DNA of 45,305 nt from Microcaldota archaeon (GTDB lineage: Archaea; Micrarchaeota; Micrarchaeia; Anstonellales; J096). The stretch is taken from positions 1-45,305 of the forward strand of contig WAKO01000016.1 of NCBI GenBank assembly GCA_015523325.1. The letters run 5' to 3'. Below are positions 26,560 through 35,439 of this stretch, piece by piece (within the stretch, counting starts at the first letter, position 1; the number at the start of each line of letters is the position of its first letter). The notes below the pieces were generated by a model. That model was not told the origin of the DNA, did no database searches, and was given only the letters and a program-made list of their open reading frames with translations. Made by a program: the position numbers and the translations under genes.

Positions 26560-27804
26560 CTATCCTTTATTTTCTGTTATTCCAACTAAAAGATTTATTT
26601 CCTTTTCTTCCCCCTCTTTTAGGCTAAACTCATAAATTAATGAATTTCCTTCCTCCTTATAATTTTCTGAAGAGCCCAATACCTCCCATTGTTGGGAAGG
26701 GAGATTTATTTCAACTCTAACTCTCTCCTCTTCTCCAAAATTCTTTATTTTTAGAGTTTTCTCAACCTTTCTCAGAGGAGAAGTTTCTATAACTCTGTAA
26801 TTTGATTCATACTCAATAAACTCATTCTCCCCAATGTTTATTGAAGCTTTCTCTCCTTTTACAATCCCTCTTAAATAGCTCTTTGCTTCTAATCCTTCCT
26901 TATAAACAAAAACCTCTCCTTCAGCAAGGTTTATTGGAGATATAAATTCTAAGTAGGAATAAGCTTTTCCCTTTAATGAGGAATAAATACTTTCCTCAAT
27001 CAAATTAATTATTTCATAGTTTACTTCTCCTTCACTAAGCTTAAAAGTTCTTTTTGATTTTTTTGGAATAAAAACATTTTCAAACTCAAACTTTATTTTT
27101 CTTTTTGAAACATCTTTTACACTAACCCCTTCAAAGCTCCTCTCTATTTGAGGAACCCCAAAATAAACAGTATAATAATCTAAATTTGCTGAAATTAAAG
27201 TTAATTTTCCCTCAAAATCTTTTTCCTCTTTATTCTCAACTTCTCCAAAGCTAGTTATAATTAATTTCTCTTCATTAGGAATTAAAATTAAATGTCGTGC
27301 TTTCCATGTTATTCCCCTACTTATATAATAAATTCTGACATTTTCTTCTTTAGGCAATCTTATTTCTAAACTTCTCTCTCCTCCAGTCTTAGGGATTATA
27401 TAATAGAAAGGAGTAACAACCAAGATCCCCTCATTAGTTTCTAAATAAAGCTTCCCTCCCTGCACTCTTTTAAGCTTTCCTTTAAATTCCCTTTCTCCAA
27501 CATAAACAGTTATAATTTCTCCAACATTCCTTTCTAATTCACTTCTCTTATTTAATGTAAAGTATTCTAAAGAAGGGGAATCAACAAATATGCTATTTTC
27601 CAAAACATAAGGAGAGAGTTCTATTATTCCTTCCTTCATTCTTTTTTCTTCAAAGAACAAGCCTCCATCATAATATAAGGAGAGAGAACTCAAATAATTA
27701 TCAGAAGCTCCAAACCTTATTTCAAAAACTCCTAGCTCTGCAATAACTACTAAAGAAGATAAAAAAAGAAAAGTAATTAACAATAACTTTAATTTCTCCT
27801 CCAT
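26560..27804 (-). CDS. Exported DUF4139-like protein
   Basis: A 414-residue exported protein with signal peptide LLLITFLFLSSLVVIAELG. Residues about 120-230 (VTPFYYIIPKTGG, YYISRGITWKARHLILIPNEEKLIITSFGEVENKEEKDFEGKLTLISANLDYY) match the general pattern of DUF4139 proteins, where an aromatic 'SW.. Y' strand is followed by an E-V-x-N-x-x-x-x-D-x-x-x-x-L segment. The C-terminal part has the family's repeated beta strands. No C-terminal anchor is visible. I use the ATG at 27804 with GGAG 8 nt upstream; an ATG at 27810 adds two residues. Followed by a DsbA-like gene upstream in the same strand, so possibly one envelope operon. Confidence 0.65.
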   Translation of the reverse strand: MEEKLKLLLITFLFLSSLVVIAELGVFEIRFGASDNYLSSLSLYYDGGLFFEEKRMKEGIIELSPYVLENSIFVDSPSLEYFTLNKRSELERNVGEIITVYVGEREFKGKLKRVQGGKLYLETNEGILVVTPFYYIIPKTGGERSLEIRLPKEENVRIYYISRGITWKARHLILIPNEEKLIITSFGEVENKEEKDFEGKLTLISANLDYYTVYFGVPQIERSFEGVSVKDVSKRKIKFEFENVFIPKKSKRTFKLSEGEVNYEIINLIEESIYSSLKGKAYSYLEFISPINLAEGEVFVYKEGLEAKSYLRGIVKGEKASINIGENEFIEYESNYRVIETSPLRKVEKTLKIKNFGEEERVRVEINLPSQQWEVLGSSENYKEEGNSLIYEFSLKEGEEKEINLLVGITENKG

Positions 27805-27840
27805 TCTCATTACTCCTTAAATCAACCTTATTGGCTATTA

Positions 27841-28476
27841 TTAACTAACCTTTCTTAATTCTTCCTCAATTATTTGCTCAAAATACTCATAAGGATAGGC
27901 CCCTACAACTTTTCTTCCATTTATTAAGAAAGTAGGAGTTCCACTAACCCCATAGGCTTGTCCTTCTTTTTTATGTTCTTCAATCTTCTTCTTATATTTC
28001 CCACTGTTTAGACAGGCCTCAAACTCCTCCATATTAAGCCCTATTCTTTGCGCATAACTCATTAGAGCTTCTCTTCCTAAATTAAAGCTATTCTCAAACA
28101 TCATATCATGCATCTCCCAAAACTTTCCTTGTTCTCCTGCACATTCTGCTGCTTCTCCAGCAATTTCAGCATTCTCATGTCCTGGAATAGGAAAGTGCTT
28201 ATAAACAAACATAACCTTTCCTGTTTCAATATAATTCTTTTCAATTAAAGGCAAAGTTTCTCTATAAAACTTTGCACAATAAGGACATTGAAAATCTCCA
28301 AACTCAACAATAACAACAGGAGCATTAGGGTCTCCTTTTGTGTATGGTTCTTCTACAACTTCTCCTATCCCTATTAATTGGGTTCCTTGCTCTTGAGAGT
28401 TTTGAGTTTGCAAACATCCTGCTAATACCAACATAAACAACAATACTCCAAAGATAACATATCTCATTCTTTCCAC
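27841..28476 (-). CDS. DsbA-like thiol oxidoreductase lipoprotein
   Basis: Extracytoplasmic thioredoxin-fold protein of the DsbA/thioredoxin_4 type. The signal peptide GVLLFMLVLAGC ends in a lipobox LAGC. Active site CPYC in VIVEFGDFQCPYCAKFY near residue 66, helical insertion with HFPIPGHENAEIAGEAAECAGEQGKFWEMHDMMF, and cis-Pro loop GVSGTPTFLINGRKVVGAYPYE. Length 211 is normal. It would form or isomerise disulfides in the exported cysteine-rich proteins encoded in this window (inference). No DsbB or VKOR partner is encoded nearby. Confidence 0.9.
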   Translation of the reverse strand: MERMRYVIFGVLLFMLVLAGCLQTQNSQEQGTQLIGIGEVVEEPYTKGDPNAPVVIVEFGDFQCPYCAKFYRETLPLIEKNYIETGKVMFVYKHFPIPGHENAEIAGEAAECAGEQGKFWEMHDMMFENSFNLGREALMSYAQRIGLNMEEFEACLNSGKYKKKIEEHKKEGQAYGVSGTPTFLINGRKVVGAYPYEYFEQIIEEELRKVS

Positions 28477-28520
28477 CTCTTTCTCTTTTATTTTCTCATG
28501 GGTTTTTCATACGTTTTCAT

Positions 28521-29405
28521 TTAAATTAGCTTTAATAAAAGGCTAATTAAATAACCCAATGTTAAGCTTAAAAATATTCCTCCTCCTAAAATTGGGATTG
28601 CAGGAAGTGGTCTTCTCAACCTTAACAATAACCTCTCTAATACAAACAACCCAGCTAAAGTTCCTATAATTATAAGGAAGGAATAAAAAAACCCAATTTT
28701 TAGAAAAGAGCTTGCAAGCATTGCTGGAACTAAAAAATCACCTCCCCCCATCTCTACAAATCCTATCACTTTTCTTTTTCCCTCTCCTTTCCTAAGCCCT
28801 TCTCTTTTCCTCTCAATTTCTTTTTCTTTTAGCCTTGGGGAGTAATTTTTAGCATAGCTCTTTCTAACCAAAAAAGAGAGATCTTCCTTACTAATATTTT
28901 TTGCAAGCTCAATCATATGTTTTGTTTTAAATACAGCTATGTAATCATATATTGCCAGTATAGCTAGGAAAAGAAGAGATTGGGAAGGGGAAAAAAAGAA
29001 ACCCATTAATGAAGCAACCCCTCCAATAGCCAAAATAGCTATTTCATTCCTAAACATATTCTTTATTCTAGCCAAAACAGCTAGGCTTGAGGCTATAAAC
29101 CCTAATTCCTCATTAATCTCTAGAGGAAGAAACCAAAGTGAAACTAAAAAGAAGATTGAGAAGAAAACCATTAAAAGCTCTAAAAGCTTTATTACTAACT
29201 TCCCAAACTTTGTTTTGAACAAAAAGAGCAAAACAACAGTTGAAACAACTATGTAAAGAAAAACCTCAACCAAGCTTATTTGCTCTCCTCCAATTTCTTC
29301 TCTTATTAAAGAAGCTTTCTCCCCATAGCTAATTAAATTATAAGTAGGAACAAGTGATAGGATGAACACTATTAGAAACAACTTAGAAAATTCCTTAAAG
29401 ATCAT
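28521..29405 (-). CDS. Presenilin/signal-peptide-peptidase-like intramembrane aspartyl protease
   Basis: A 294-residue multi-pass membrane protein with about nine hydrophobic helices. The two catalytic motifs are YDYIAVF (Asp154) and GGGD (Asp223, in VEMGGGDFLVPAML), and the third conserved element appears as LPAIP (267-271), close to the PALP of the family. This is the archaeal presenilin-homologue group. It would cut transmembrane helices or leftover signal peptides. A long basic loop (about 185-212) separates the catalytic helices. Same strand as the DsbA- and DUF4139-like genes. Confidence 0.88.
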   Translation of the reverse strand: MIFKEFSKLFLIVFILSLVPTYNLISYGEKASLIREEIGGEQISLVEVFLYIVVSTVVLLFLFKTKFGKLVIKLLELLMVFFSIFFLVSLWFLPLEINEELGFIASSLAVLARIKNMFRNEIAILAIGGVASLMGFFFSPSQSLLFLAILAIYDYIAVFKTKHMIELAKNISKEDLSFLVRKSYAKNYSPRLKEKEIERKREGLRKGEGKRKVIGFVEMGGGDFLVPAMLASSFLKIGFFYSFLIIIGTLAGLFVLERLLLRLRRPLPAIPILGGGIFLSLTLGYLISLLLKLI

Positions 29406-29437
29406 GTAAACCCTCTAACTTTTTCTTCCCATTCCCT

Positions 29438-31441
29438 TCATTCAACAAGCCTAATTGTTCCTGGGCTTGGCCTATAAATTTCTCCATTCTTTTCAAGCTC
29501 TGCTATAACTTTTTTTACAGTATGCTCATCAATTCCATGCTCTTTTGCTTTCTCAATGATTAAGTTAACTTCAACCTCATCATACTCCTTTGCTAACCTA
29601 TTTATTATATCAACAACTTGTATGCTTTTGCTCCTCTCACTTTTACTTTTTCCTGAAGTAACCAAATCCACATCAAATAAACCTGTCTCCTTATCTCTCA
29701 TAACCTTATCCATAACATAGCTCATAAGGTTTATTGCTGCTTCTGCATCTCTCTCTCCTGCAACATTGCTCAGCCTCATCTTTGCATTAGCTTCCGCCAG
29801 CCTTACTAATCCTTCCAAATACCTAGGAGTTATTGGAACACTTCCTGTTTGTTGTCCAATTTTCCTTAATTCAACATAAAACTCCTTTATTTTTTCTGCA
29901 GCCTCCTTACTTAAAATAGGTCTTACATTCTTTCTTGCATAAGCAATGTATTTCCTTAACAATGAAGCATCAATAACCTCCTTTTTCTTTGTTTCCTTCT
30001 CCATATGTAAGCTTAAAATATGCTCTGCTAATACCTCATCCTTCTCTACATCTAAAACATCAATTATAGGAAATATTAAATCAAATCTTGAGAGTAAAGA
30101 AGGAGGAATATTAAATTGGCTAGCAATACTCCTATTTGTTTGAAACCTTCCAAACTTTGGATTTGCAGCAGCCAAAATAGCTGTTTTTGCCCTAAACCTA
30201 GCAACAATTCCTGCTTTAGCTATGCTTACAGTTCCACTTTCCATAACCTCATGTAAAGCAGCCCTTTCTTCCTCCTCAATCTTATCAAACTCATCAATAG
30301 CACAAATCCCTCCACTAGCCAAAACTAGTGCTCCAGCCTTTAAAGTCCACCCTCCTCCAGAAATCTCATCCTTCTCTGCTGCAGCAGTTAAACCAACCCC
30401 ACTTACAGATTTTCCTGAAACATACATGCTTTTTGGAGCTATCTTTATTGCACCAATCAAAAACCTTGTTTTAGCCAATCCTGGATCTCCAACCAATAAA
30501 ATGTGAATATCATCCCTAAGCAATGTCCCACTCTTTGTTTTTTTTCCTTTTGTTCCTCCAAAAAGCTGTAAGGCTACTGCCCACTTTATCTCCTTATAAC
30601 CATAAATATCAGGAGCTATTGACTCAATTATCCTCTCTTCAATGTTAGGGCTTTTTGCAAGCCTTAAAATTTCCTCCTCATCCTCCTCACTTATTTCAAT
30701 CTCTTCAAATTCCTTTTGCATCTTAACTACACTAACCACATCCACAAACTTTGAAAAGATTAGCTCTGTTTTGCTCTTCCTCTTCTCTAAATTTATCCTC
30801 AAAATTCCCGTAATTTCCACATTATCTCCAGGAACAACTTTATTAATCAAATCATCCTCCAACATCAATAAAATCCTGCTTGAAGGGGCTCCTCCTCTAA
30901 TTTTCTCAAGCATATCCTGCACTTCAGCTATTTGAACATCAACAAACTTACTCTCATCTATTTCCTCCTTTAATTTCCCTTTTTTACAGAATGGACATTT
31001 TGAGGGCCTCCTGTATTCTCTAACAATAGGTATCTTTATCTTTTCCTCACAAGATTGGCATTTTAGTAGTACAACCTTAACCTTATGCAAAACCTCTCCT
31101 CTCCTAGTTATTATTCCTTTAAAAGCTAATAGCTTATTTATGTAGGAGGAATTTATGTTCTCAATCAACAAATCTTCATCAGGATTTAGAATAAATCTTA
31201 TATGAGGAGAGAATTCTCCTTCCAATCCCTCTACTGCCAGCTCCTCCAAAGCCTTTTCCCCAACCTTCCTCATCTCATCGGGATTGCTTATTATCTTTTC
31301 TCCCAAAGAGTAATCAACCCTATAAACATCACTAAGCTTTATGTAAAGGCTTCTCTCTTTAGGATAGTTTAACTGCAATAACTTTATTTTATCCCAATAT
31401 ATGGTTTCAAATAGCTTCTTGAATTTCTCTAGCTCTTCCAC
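29438..31441 (-). CDS. mcm: Replicative DNA helicase MCM
   Basis: Hexameric 3'-5' replicative helicase. Visible: N-terminal domain with zinc motif CQSCEEKIKIPIVREYRRPSKCPFC near residues 128-150; AAA+ core with Walker A GDPGLAKTRFL, pre-sensor region SGKSVSGVGLTAAAEKDE, Walker B CAIDEFDKI, sensor 1 AAANP, and arginine finger LLSRFDLIF; then a C-terminal winged helix from about residue 600. No intein. Length 667 is standard. It lies just downstream of the HisA-like gene, 23 nt apart. Confidence 0.97.
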   Translation of the reverse strand: MEELEKFKKLFETIYWDKIKLLQLNYPKERSLYIKLSDVYRVDYSLGEKIISNPDEMRKVGEKALEELAVEGLEGEFSPHIRFILNPDEDLLIENINSSYINKLLAFKGIITRRGEVLHKVKVVLLKCQSCEEKIKIPIVREYRRPSKCPFCKKGKLKEEIDESKFVDVQIAEVQDMLEKIRGGAPSSRILLMLEDDLINKVVPGDNVEITGILRINLEKRKSKTELIFSKFVDVVSVVKMQKEFEEIEISEEDEEEILRLAKSPNIEERIIESIAPDIYGYKEIKWAVALQLFGGTKGKKTKSGTLLRDDIHILLVGDPGLAKTRFLIGAIKIAPKSMYVSGKSVSGVGLTAAAEKDEISGGGWTLKAGALVLASGGICAIDEFDKIEEEERAALHEVMESGTVSIAKAGIVARFRAKTAILAAANPKFGRFQTNRSIASQFNIPPSLLSRFDLIFPIIDVLDVEKDEVLAEHILSLHMEKETKKKEVIDASLLRKYIAYARKNVRPILSKEAAEKIKEFYVELRKIGQQTGSVPITPRYLEGLVRLAEANAKMRLSNVAGERDAEAAINLMSYVMDKVMRDKETGLFDVDLVTSGKSKSERSKSIQVVDIINRLAKEYDEVEVNLIIEKAKEHGIDEHTVKKVIAELEKNGEIYRPSPGTIRLVE

Positions 31442-31464
31442 ATTAAACCTTTAGTAGAAAATTT

Positions 31465-32004
31465 TTATAAGATATTGCAAAAAATGCTTTTCATTAAATT
31501 CTTCCCTATTTTTCCCACAAAAAATATTCTTTTTTCTTTACTAACTTCTTTTTCCAAAAATCCCTCTAAGGCTCTTTTTTCCTTTATTACAACATCCCTA
31601 AACCTATCAAGCTCTTTTTTAAGGCTTTCCTCCTCCAAATCTTTTTTTCCCAAAAACAATGCTGAGAAGCTTTTGTTTATTAAAACCTCCTCTTTTTTTG
31701 CTCCTTTTTTCTCTCTATAAAGAGTTACTCTAGCATTATATTCATAAAGCTTCTCCAACACCTCATTTTTTGGATTTTTTAGAGCATCAACCTGAACATA
31801 AGTAAAGGAAGTTAATTCATCATAAATCACTAAGTTTTTTGAATTCCCTTTGTTTAAATTTAAATCAACAACATAAAACCCAGAAAATCCCTTTTCCAAA
31901 TAATTCTTTGAAACTTGTATTGGATTGCCCACTATTCTGTAAGAAGGACCTTCTTTTTCATAAAACATCCTATCAATTATATAGAAAAGCTTAAACTTAA
32001 GCAT
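31465..32004 (-). CDS. Hypothetical protein, possible shortened HisA-like barrel
   Basis: A 179-residue protein. The N-terminal half, FYIIDRMFYEKEGPSYRIVGNPIQVSKNYLEKGFSGFYVVDLNLNKGNSKNL, resembles the HisA pattern in which an Asp strand is followed by 'P..VA..Y...GF..LYIVDLDA..G...N'. The C-terminal part is charged, and the full eightfold barrel (about 240 residues) is not there; histidine genes are absent from the window. HisA-related proteins of unknown role occur in archaea, so the call is tentative. Starts ATG at 32004; a second Met at about residue 13 is possible. Confidence 0.5.
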   Translation of the reverse strand: MLKFKLFYIIDRMFYEKEGPSYRIVGNPIQVSKNYLEKGFSGFYVVDLNLNKGNSKNLVIYDELTSFTYVQVDALKNPKNEVLEKLYEYNARVTLYREKKGAKKEEVLINKSFSALFLGKKDLEEESLKKELDRFRDVVIKEKRALEGFLEKEVSKEKRIFFVGKIGKNLMKSIFCNIL

Positions 32005-32030
32005 TTTTTCCCTTCTAAACCCACACTTCT

Positions 32031-32067
32031 AGCTAATCATTAGCTCTTTTCCAACATCTTTTTAAAC
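32031..32067 (-). promoter_or_regulatory. Promoter with 15-bp palindrome at the expected start site
   Basis: AGCTAAT and ATTAGCT around a central C form a perfect palindrome at 32031-32045. On the minus strand GGTTTAAAAA (about 32058-32067) is a good BRE/TATA, placing transcription start about 25-30 nt downstream, within the palindrome. The gene served is the HisA-like one with ATG at 32004, possibly with mcm. A repressor site at the initiator would fit. Confidence 0.5.
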
Positions 32068-32094
32068 CAAACTTAACTGAAACTCTTAAAACAC

Positions 32095-33222
32095 TTATTC
32101 CAACCAACCATGCACAACACTTTCCCTAACCTCTCTCACAACATTTCCAATCCTAGTTTTTCTTATTTTTCCAACTATTATCTCCACTCTATACCCAAGC
32201 TCTTCCATTATTTTTGCTAACTCCTTATCTATAAAAAAATGCTCCTCATAAATCAAAGCATTTGAAACAACCATAAAAACCTCATTCTCTCCTTTCCTTA
32301 AGCTTTTCAAAACTTCCTCCATATCCCTAAGATAATTAACCACAATAGGAAACCTTCCATACTCCTTCCATTTCTCTGGCAATTCTTTTAACTCAGCTCT
32401 CTTAAATACAGAAGAGCTTATTACTCTGCCTCTAATCCTTTTTATTTCCTCCAAACTTGCCAAAAAAGAGAGCTCTACTCCATAAACCTTTGTGTAATCA
32501 ATTGCATTAACATAAGGAGGAGAAGTTATGCAAACACTCTCCTTATAATTAATTTTCCTAGCATCTTCCAAAAATATCCCCCATTCATTTGAGCAAAACC
32601 TATGCCTCTCCAAATCCTTAATCATCTCCTTAACTTTCTTATAAAACTCCTCCTTTAATGAAGGAACATTTCTTCTCCTTATTCTTAAAACACCTCCATC
32701 CAAAAAAATAAAAGAGCTCTTCCTAACCACGGAAAGTAAAGCAAGCATAAAAAATTCCTTTTCTTTTTCCTCCATTTCCTCCATAACTTTAAGAATTTTC
32801 TTTAGAAACCTCAAGTTTCTTTTGGGCATTATTTTTTCCCATTCAAAGAACTCAAGCTTTGGAAGCTCTATAGCTTCAAACCCCCTAACCTTTCCAATCC
32901 TCTCCTTAATTTTCTCAAACTCCCTTTCCAACCTTTCCACATTAAATTTTTCCATCTTAACCTTACTCACAAAATAAGAGAGAAAGCTCACATCATTTCC
33001 TTTCACACTATAACAGAGCTCTCTTCCTCTAACCAAAGTTGTTCCAACCCCGCAAAAACAATCACAAATCTCCTCATAACCCATCCTACTTCTTTTTAAA
33101 AGCAAATCAATTAAGCTTGGGGAAAATCCCTCTTTATAAAAAAACCATCTATGAATAGGGGTTTTCTTTGCTTCTTCAAAAGTAAAATACTTTCCAATAG
33201 AAAAATCAACAATTTCCTCCAT
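32095..33222 (-). CDS. SAM-dependent DNA methyltransferase-like protein (N6/N4 amino type)
   Basis: Rossmann-fold methyltransferase. Motif I ICDCFCGVGTTLVRGREL (normally DxFxGSGTT) near residue 55 and motif IV VCITSPPYVNAIDYTKVYGVEL near residue 232 (SPPY). The order I then IV with a large spacer containing helices, and the C-terminal VFMVVSNALI, match the archaeal 'DNA modification methylase' group; a tRNA guanine methylase of the Trm11 type is an alternative since that group shares the SPPY/DPPY motif. No restriction endonuclease gene is adjacent. 375 residues. Confidence 0.75.
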   Translation of the reverse strand: MEEIVDFSIGKYFTFEEAKKTPIHRWFFYKEGFSPSLIDLLLKRSRMGYEEICDCFCGVGTTLVRGRELCYSVKGNDVSFLSYFVSKVKMEKFNVERLEREFEKIKERIGKVRGFEAIELPKLEFFEWEKIMPKRNLRFLKKILKVMEEMEEKEKEFFMLALLSVVRKSSFIFLDGGVLRIRRRNVPSLKEEFYKKVKEMIKDLERHRFCSNEWGIFLEDARKINYKESVCITSPPYVNAIDYTKVYGVELSFLASLEEIKRIRGRVISSSVFKRAELKELPEKWKEYGRFPIVVNYLRDMEEVLKSLRKGENEVFMVVSNALIYEEHFFIDKELAKIMEELGYRVEIIVGKIRKTRIGNVVREVRESVVHGWLE

Positions 33223-33252
33223 TATTCCTATCCCTTTCTCCTTCTCTTTCCT

Positions 33253-33714
33253 TTATCCTTGAGGGGTTACGTAAACTATGTGAGTTATCTCATAAGCTTG
33301 GTTAACACAGCCTCCATCATCACAAGGAGAATACCTAAAGCTAACCTCCAACCTATTCAGCTTTCTTTCCCTTATATTATTATCCTCTATCCTCAACTCC
33401 CTAACCTCTCCAGCACTCCAAACTCCTAATTGGAACTGAACTCTGTTTGCTCCTCTTCCTTCTACAAAAACATCTATCCCATTAACTTCAATATCAAACC
33501 CCATATTGTTTCTAAGCCTAATAACCACTTCATTCCCTTGAGCAAAAATTGAGAGGCAATCAATTCCAGCTCCTATACAATAATCCTGATTATATTTGGA
33601 TGGGCTAAAAACTCCTGAAGCTATTAAAAGAGCAAAAACAACTCCTATTGCTACAAAAGCCCAACTATAAGTAAAAAGATATTCCATTGCAGCTTGTCCC
33701 TTAATTGCCTTCAT
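33253..33714 (-). CDS. Type IV pilin-like protein with class III signal peptide
   Basis: A 153-residue exported protein. The N-terminus MKAIKGQAAMEYLFTYSWAFVAIGVVFALLIASGVF is the class III signal form: KG, then QAAMEY, then a hydrophobic helix, with cleavage expected after Gly6 by a prepilin peptidase. The rest is a beta-rich domain with four cysteines (two near residue 48, two at DDGGC/PC near the end). KGQAAMEYLMTYGWA-like sequences are widespread in Methanococcales and several DPANN groups. TTTATAAAG upstream at about 33755 is the likely TATA box. Confidence 0.8.
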   Translation of the reverse strand: MKAIKGQAAMEYLFTYSWAFVAIGVVFALLIASGVFSPSKYNQDYCIGAGIDCLSIFAQGNEVVIRLRNNMGFDIEVNGIDVFVEGRGANRVQFQLGVWSAGEVRELRIEDNNIRERKLNRLEVSFRYSPCDDGGCVNQAYEITHIVYVTPQG

Positions 33715-33923
33715 TTTCTCCCTTATCCCTCTTTACTTCTGCTAAGAAAAAAACACTTTATAAACCTACCTAGATAAACCACTTAAAACATTAAAGCATT
33801 AACAGCATTAAGCATAGTCTTTCAAAACAAAACTCAACCAACTCCAATCCAAAACTTCCTTCTTCCCCCTGCTCTCTACCTTTACAAAAAGAATTTAAAA
33901 TTAATTGCTCCTTAAAGTTTTCC
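33715..33923. other. Intergenic region between divergent genes
   Basis: 209 nt of A/T- and C-rich sequence. It holds a TATA-like CTTTATAAACC (about 33753-33763, minus-strand promoter for the pilin-like gene), and a near-threefold direct repeat of (G/A)CATTAA at 33788-33811. No tRNA- or C/D-like structure is visible. Confidence 0.4.
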
Positions 33924-34649
33924 ATGCAAGAGGACTTCTTTATTTACTACTCTTATCCCTACAAAGGATTTTTTGAAGAAAAGGCAGAGAAGTTTTTTGA
34001 GTTTGATGAGCAAGGGTTGGCAAGAGGAATTTCAAACTTTCTCAAGTTTTATGAAGCCTCCTTTATTTTTTCAGGGATTGATTATAAAGGAGTTAGGGAA
34101 TACATAAAATCCCTCTCTCCTCTTGGATTTGAAGAAGCATTAAAAAAATTAAGCTTAAAGAAGCTAAAGGAGTTTTCTGTTAAAGAAACCCTTTCTCCTA
34201 TAGCTGAAAACTATGGTTTAGTTTTCCTTCTCAGAAGCTTTGGAATAGAGGCTTTTCCTCCCCCTTCCTTAATAAACGGAAACTTTGGAGTGGAAAGCTT
34301 TGAAAAAAAGATAGGAATTGGAGTTATGCTTAAATACAAGAGTTGGGTAGTGATAAAAAAGTTGAGCTATGAGGAGGTAGAGGATTACTTTGTTGCTGGA
34401 GCTGTTTCAAGCATCCTTGACAGTTTAGCACTTAAGTTTTATGAGCTCCTTGATTTTGAAAAACCAAAAAAGAAGAGAAAGTCTCTCTCAAATTTTAGGA
34501 GCTCTTTAAGCACTTTAAATCTAAAAAACATGAAACTCAATGATTATTTTGAGCTCTTCAAATCCTTTATTGAGAATGGCTTCTCTCCTTATGCAACTTT
34601 GGAGATGCTCTCCAAAGAATATAAAAACTTAAAACCAAAGAGAAGATAA
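33924..34649 (+). CDS. Hypothetical protein, possible reduced primase large subunit
   Basis: A 241-residue soluble protein without cysteine and without a recognised catalytic motif. The opening (FFIYYSYPYKGFFEEKAEKFF) and the middle (VMLKYKSWVVIKKLSYEEVEDYFVAGAVSSILDSLALKFYELL) faintly recall the N-terminal domain of archaeal PriL, where a 'YPF..EA..Y' start and a 'G.VYL.......L....I...I' block occur. If so, the four cysteines of the Fe-S domain are missing. This resemblance is weak and may be chance. It lies upstream of the GalT-like gene, 24 nt apart. Confidence 0.55.
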   Translation: MQEDFFIYYSYPYKGFFEEKAEKFFEFDEQGLARGISNFLKFYEASFIFSGIDYKGVREYIKSLSPLGFEEALKKLSLKKLKEFSVKETLSPIAENYGLVFLLRSFGIEAFPPPSLINGNFGVESFEKKIGIGVMLKYKSWVVIKKLSYEEVEDYFVAGAVSSILDSLALKFYELLDFEKPKKKRKSLSNFRSSLSTLNLKNMKLNDYFELFKSFIENGFSPYATLEMLSKEYKNLKPKRR

Positions 34650-34673
34650 GAGAGCTCACAAAGAAGTGAAAGA

Positions 34674-35435
34674 ATGATACTCAAAAACCCTTTAGGCATT
34701 GAAGTGATAATCCAAGATAGGGCAGAGATAATGGCAAAAAAGCCAAATGATTTTGAAGAAATTCTAAGGTGTAAGAAGAAAACAAAGAGGGAGTGTCCTT
34801 TTTGCAAAATAAAGGAGGAAGCCTCAAGAATTGTTTATGAGGGCTCTCTCTACATTGTTAAAAACAAATACCCATTTATTGAGGAGAGCTATGTTTTTGT
34901 TCATAAAAACCATTATGATGGTTTTGAGAGAGAAGGATTTGCAAAAGAATTTGGAGAGGGAGTGGGATTTGCAAAAAAGCTAGCAAAAGAGAAGGGAAAA
35001 TTTCCCCTTATTTTTAAAAACCACGGATTTTTTGCAGGCGCCTCTTTAGAGCATGCTCATGAACAAGCAATCCTAATAAACCCTGAAGATAAACCAAAAT
35101 ACCATAAAATGATGGAGTTCATTGAAGAAGAACTAAAAAGCCCTAGAGCAATAAATGAATTCTCCTTTTGCCCACGAGCTTCTCTAGAACCTTATGAGTG
35201 CTGGGTTGTTGTAGAGGAAAAATGGGAAAGAATATCCAAAGTTTTTAAACTCTTAAAAAAAGCTCTCGGAGAGTTTGATTACAACCTAATTCTCCATACA
35301 GGAGAGTTTCCAAACATTGCCCAAATAATCCCTAGAAAGCAACCTCCTTCAGGCATTGAATTAGCCTTAGCCAGGTTTACAAACCCTTTTCCTCCAGAAA
35401 AAGTTGCTTCCCACCTAAGGGAGTTTTTGGACTAA
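34674..35435 (+). CDS. GalT-like HIT-superfamily nucleotidyltransferase
   Basis: Resembles galactose-1-phosphate uridylyltransferase or the related ADP/UDP-sugar phosphorylases. Visible: ECPFCKIKEE (zinc pair), VKNKYPFIEESYVFVHKNHYDGF, KNHGFFAGASLEHAHEQAIL with the HxHxQ nucleotidyl-transfer motif (HAHEQ), and a C-terminal SLEPYECWVV...LHTGEFPNIAQIIPR. At 253 residues it is shorter than GalT (about 340), so one of the two HIT-like halves is reduced. Start ATG at 34674. The substrate sugar cannot be told; hexose-1-P is likely. Confidence 0.75.
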   Translation: MILKNPLGIEVIIQDRAEIMAKKPNDFEEILRCKKKTKRECPFCKIKEEASRIVYEGSLYIVKNKYPFIEESYVFVHKNHYDGFEREGFAKEFGEGVGFAKKLAKEKGKFPLIFKNHGFFAGASLEHAHEQAILINPEDKPKYHKMMEFIEEELKSPRAINEFSFCPRASLEPYECWVVVEEKWERISKVFKLLKKALGEFDYNLILHTGEFPNIAQIIPRKQPPSGIELALARFTNPFPPEKVASHLREFLD

Positions 35436-35439
35436 GCCT

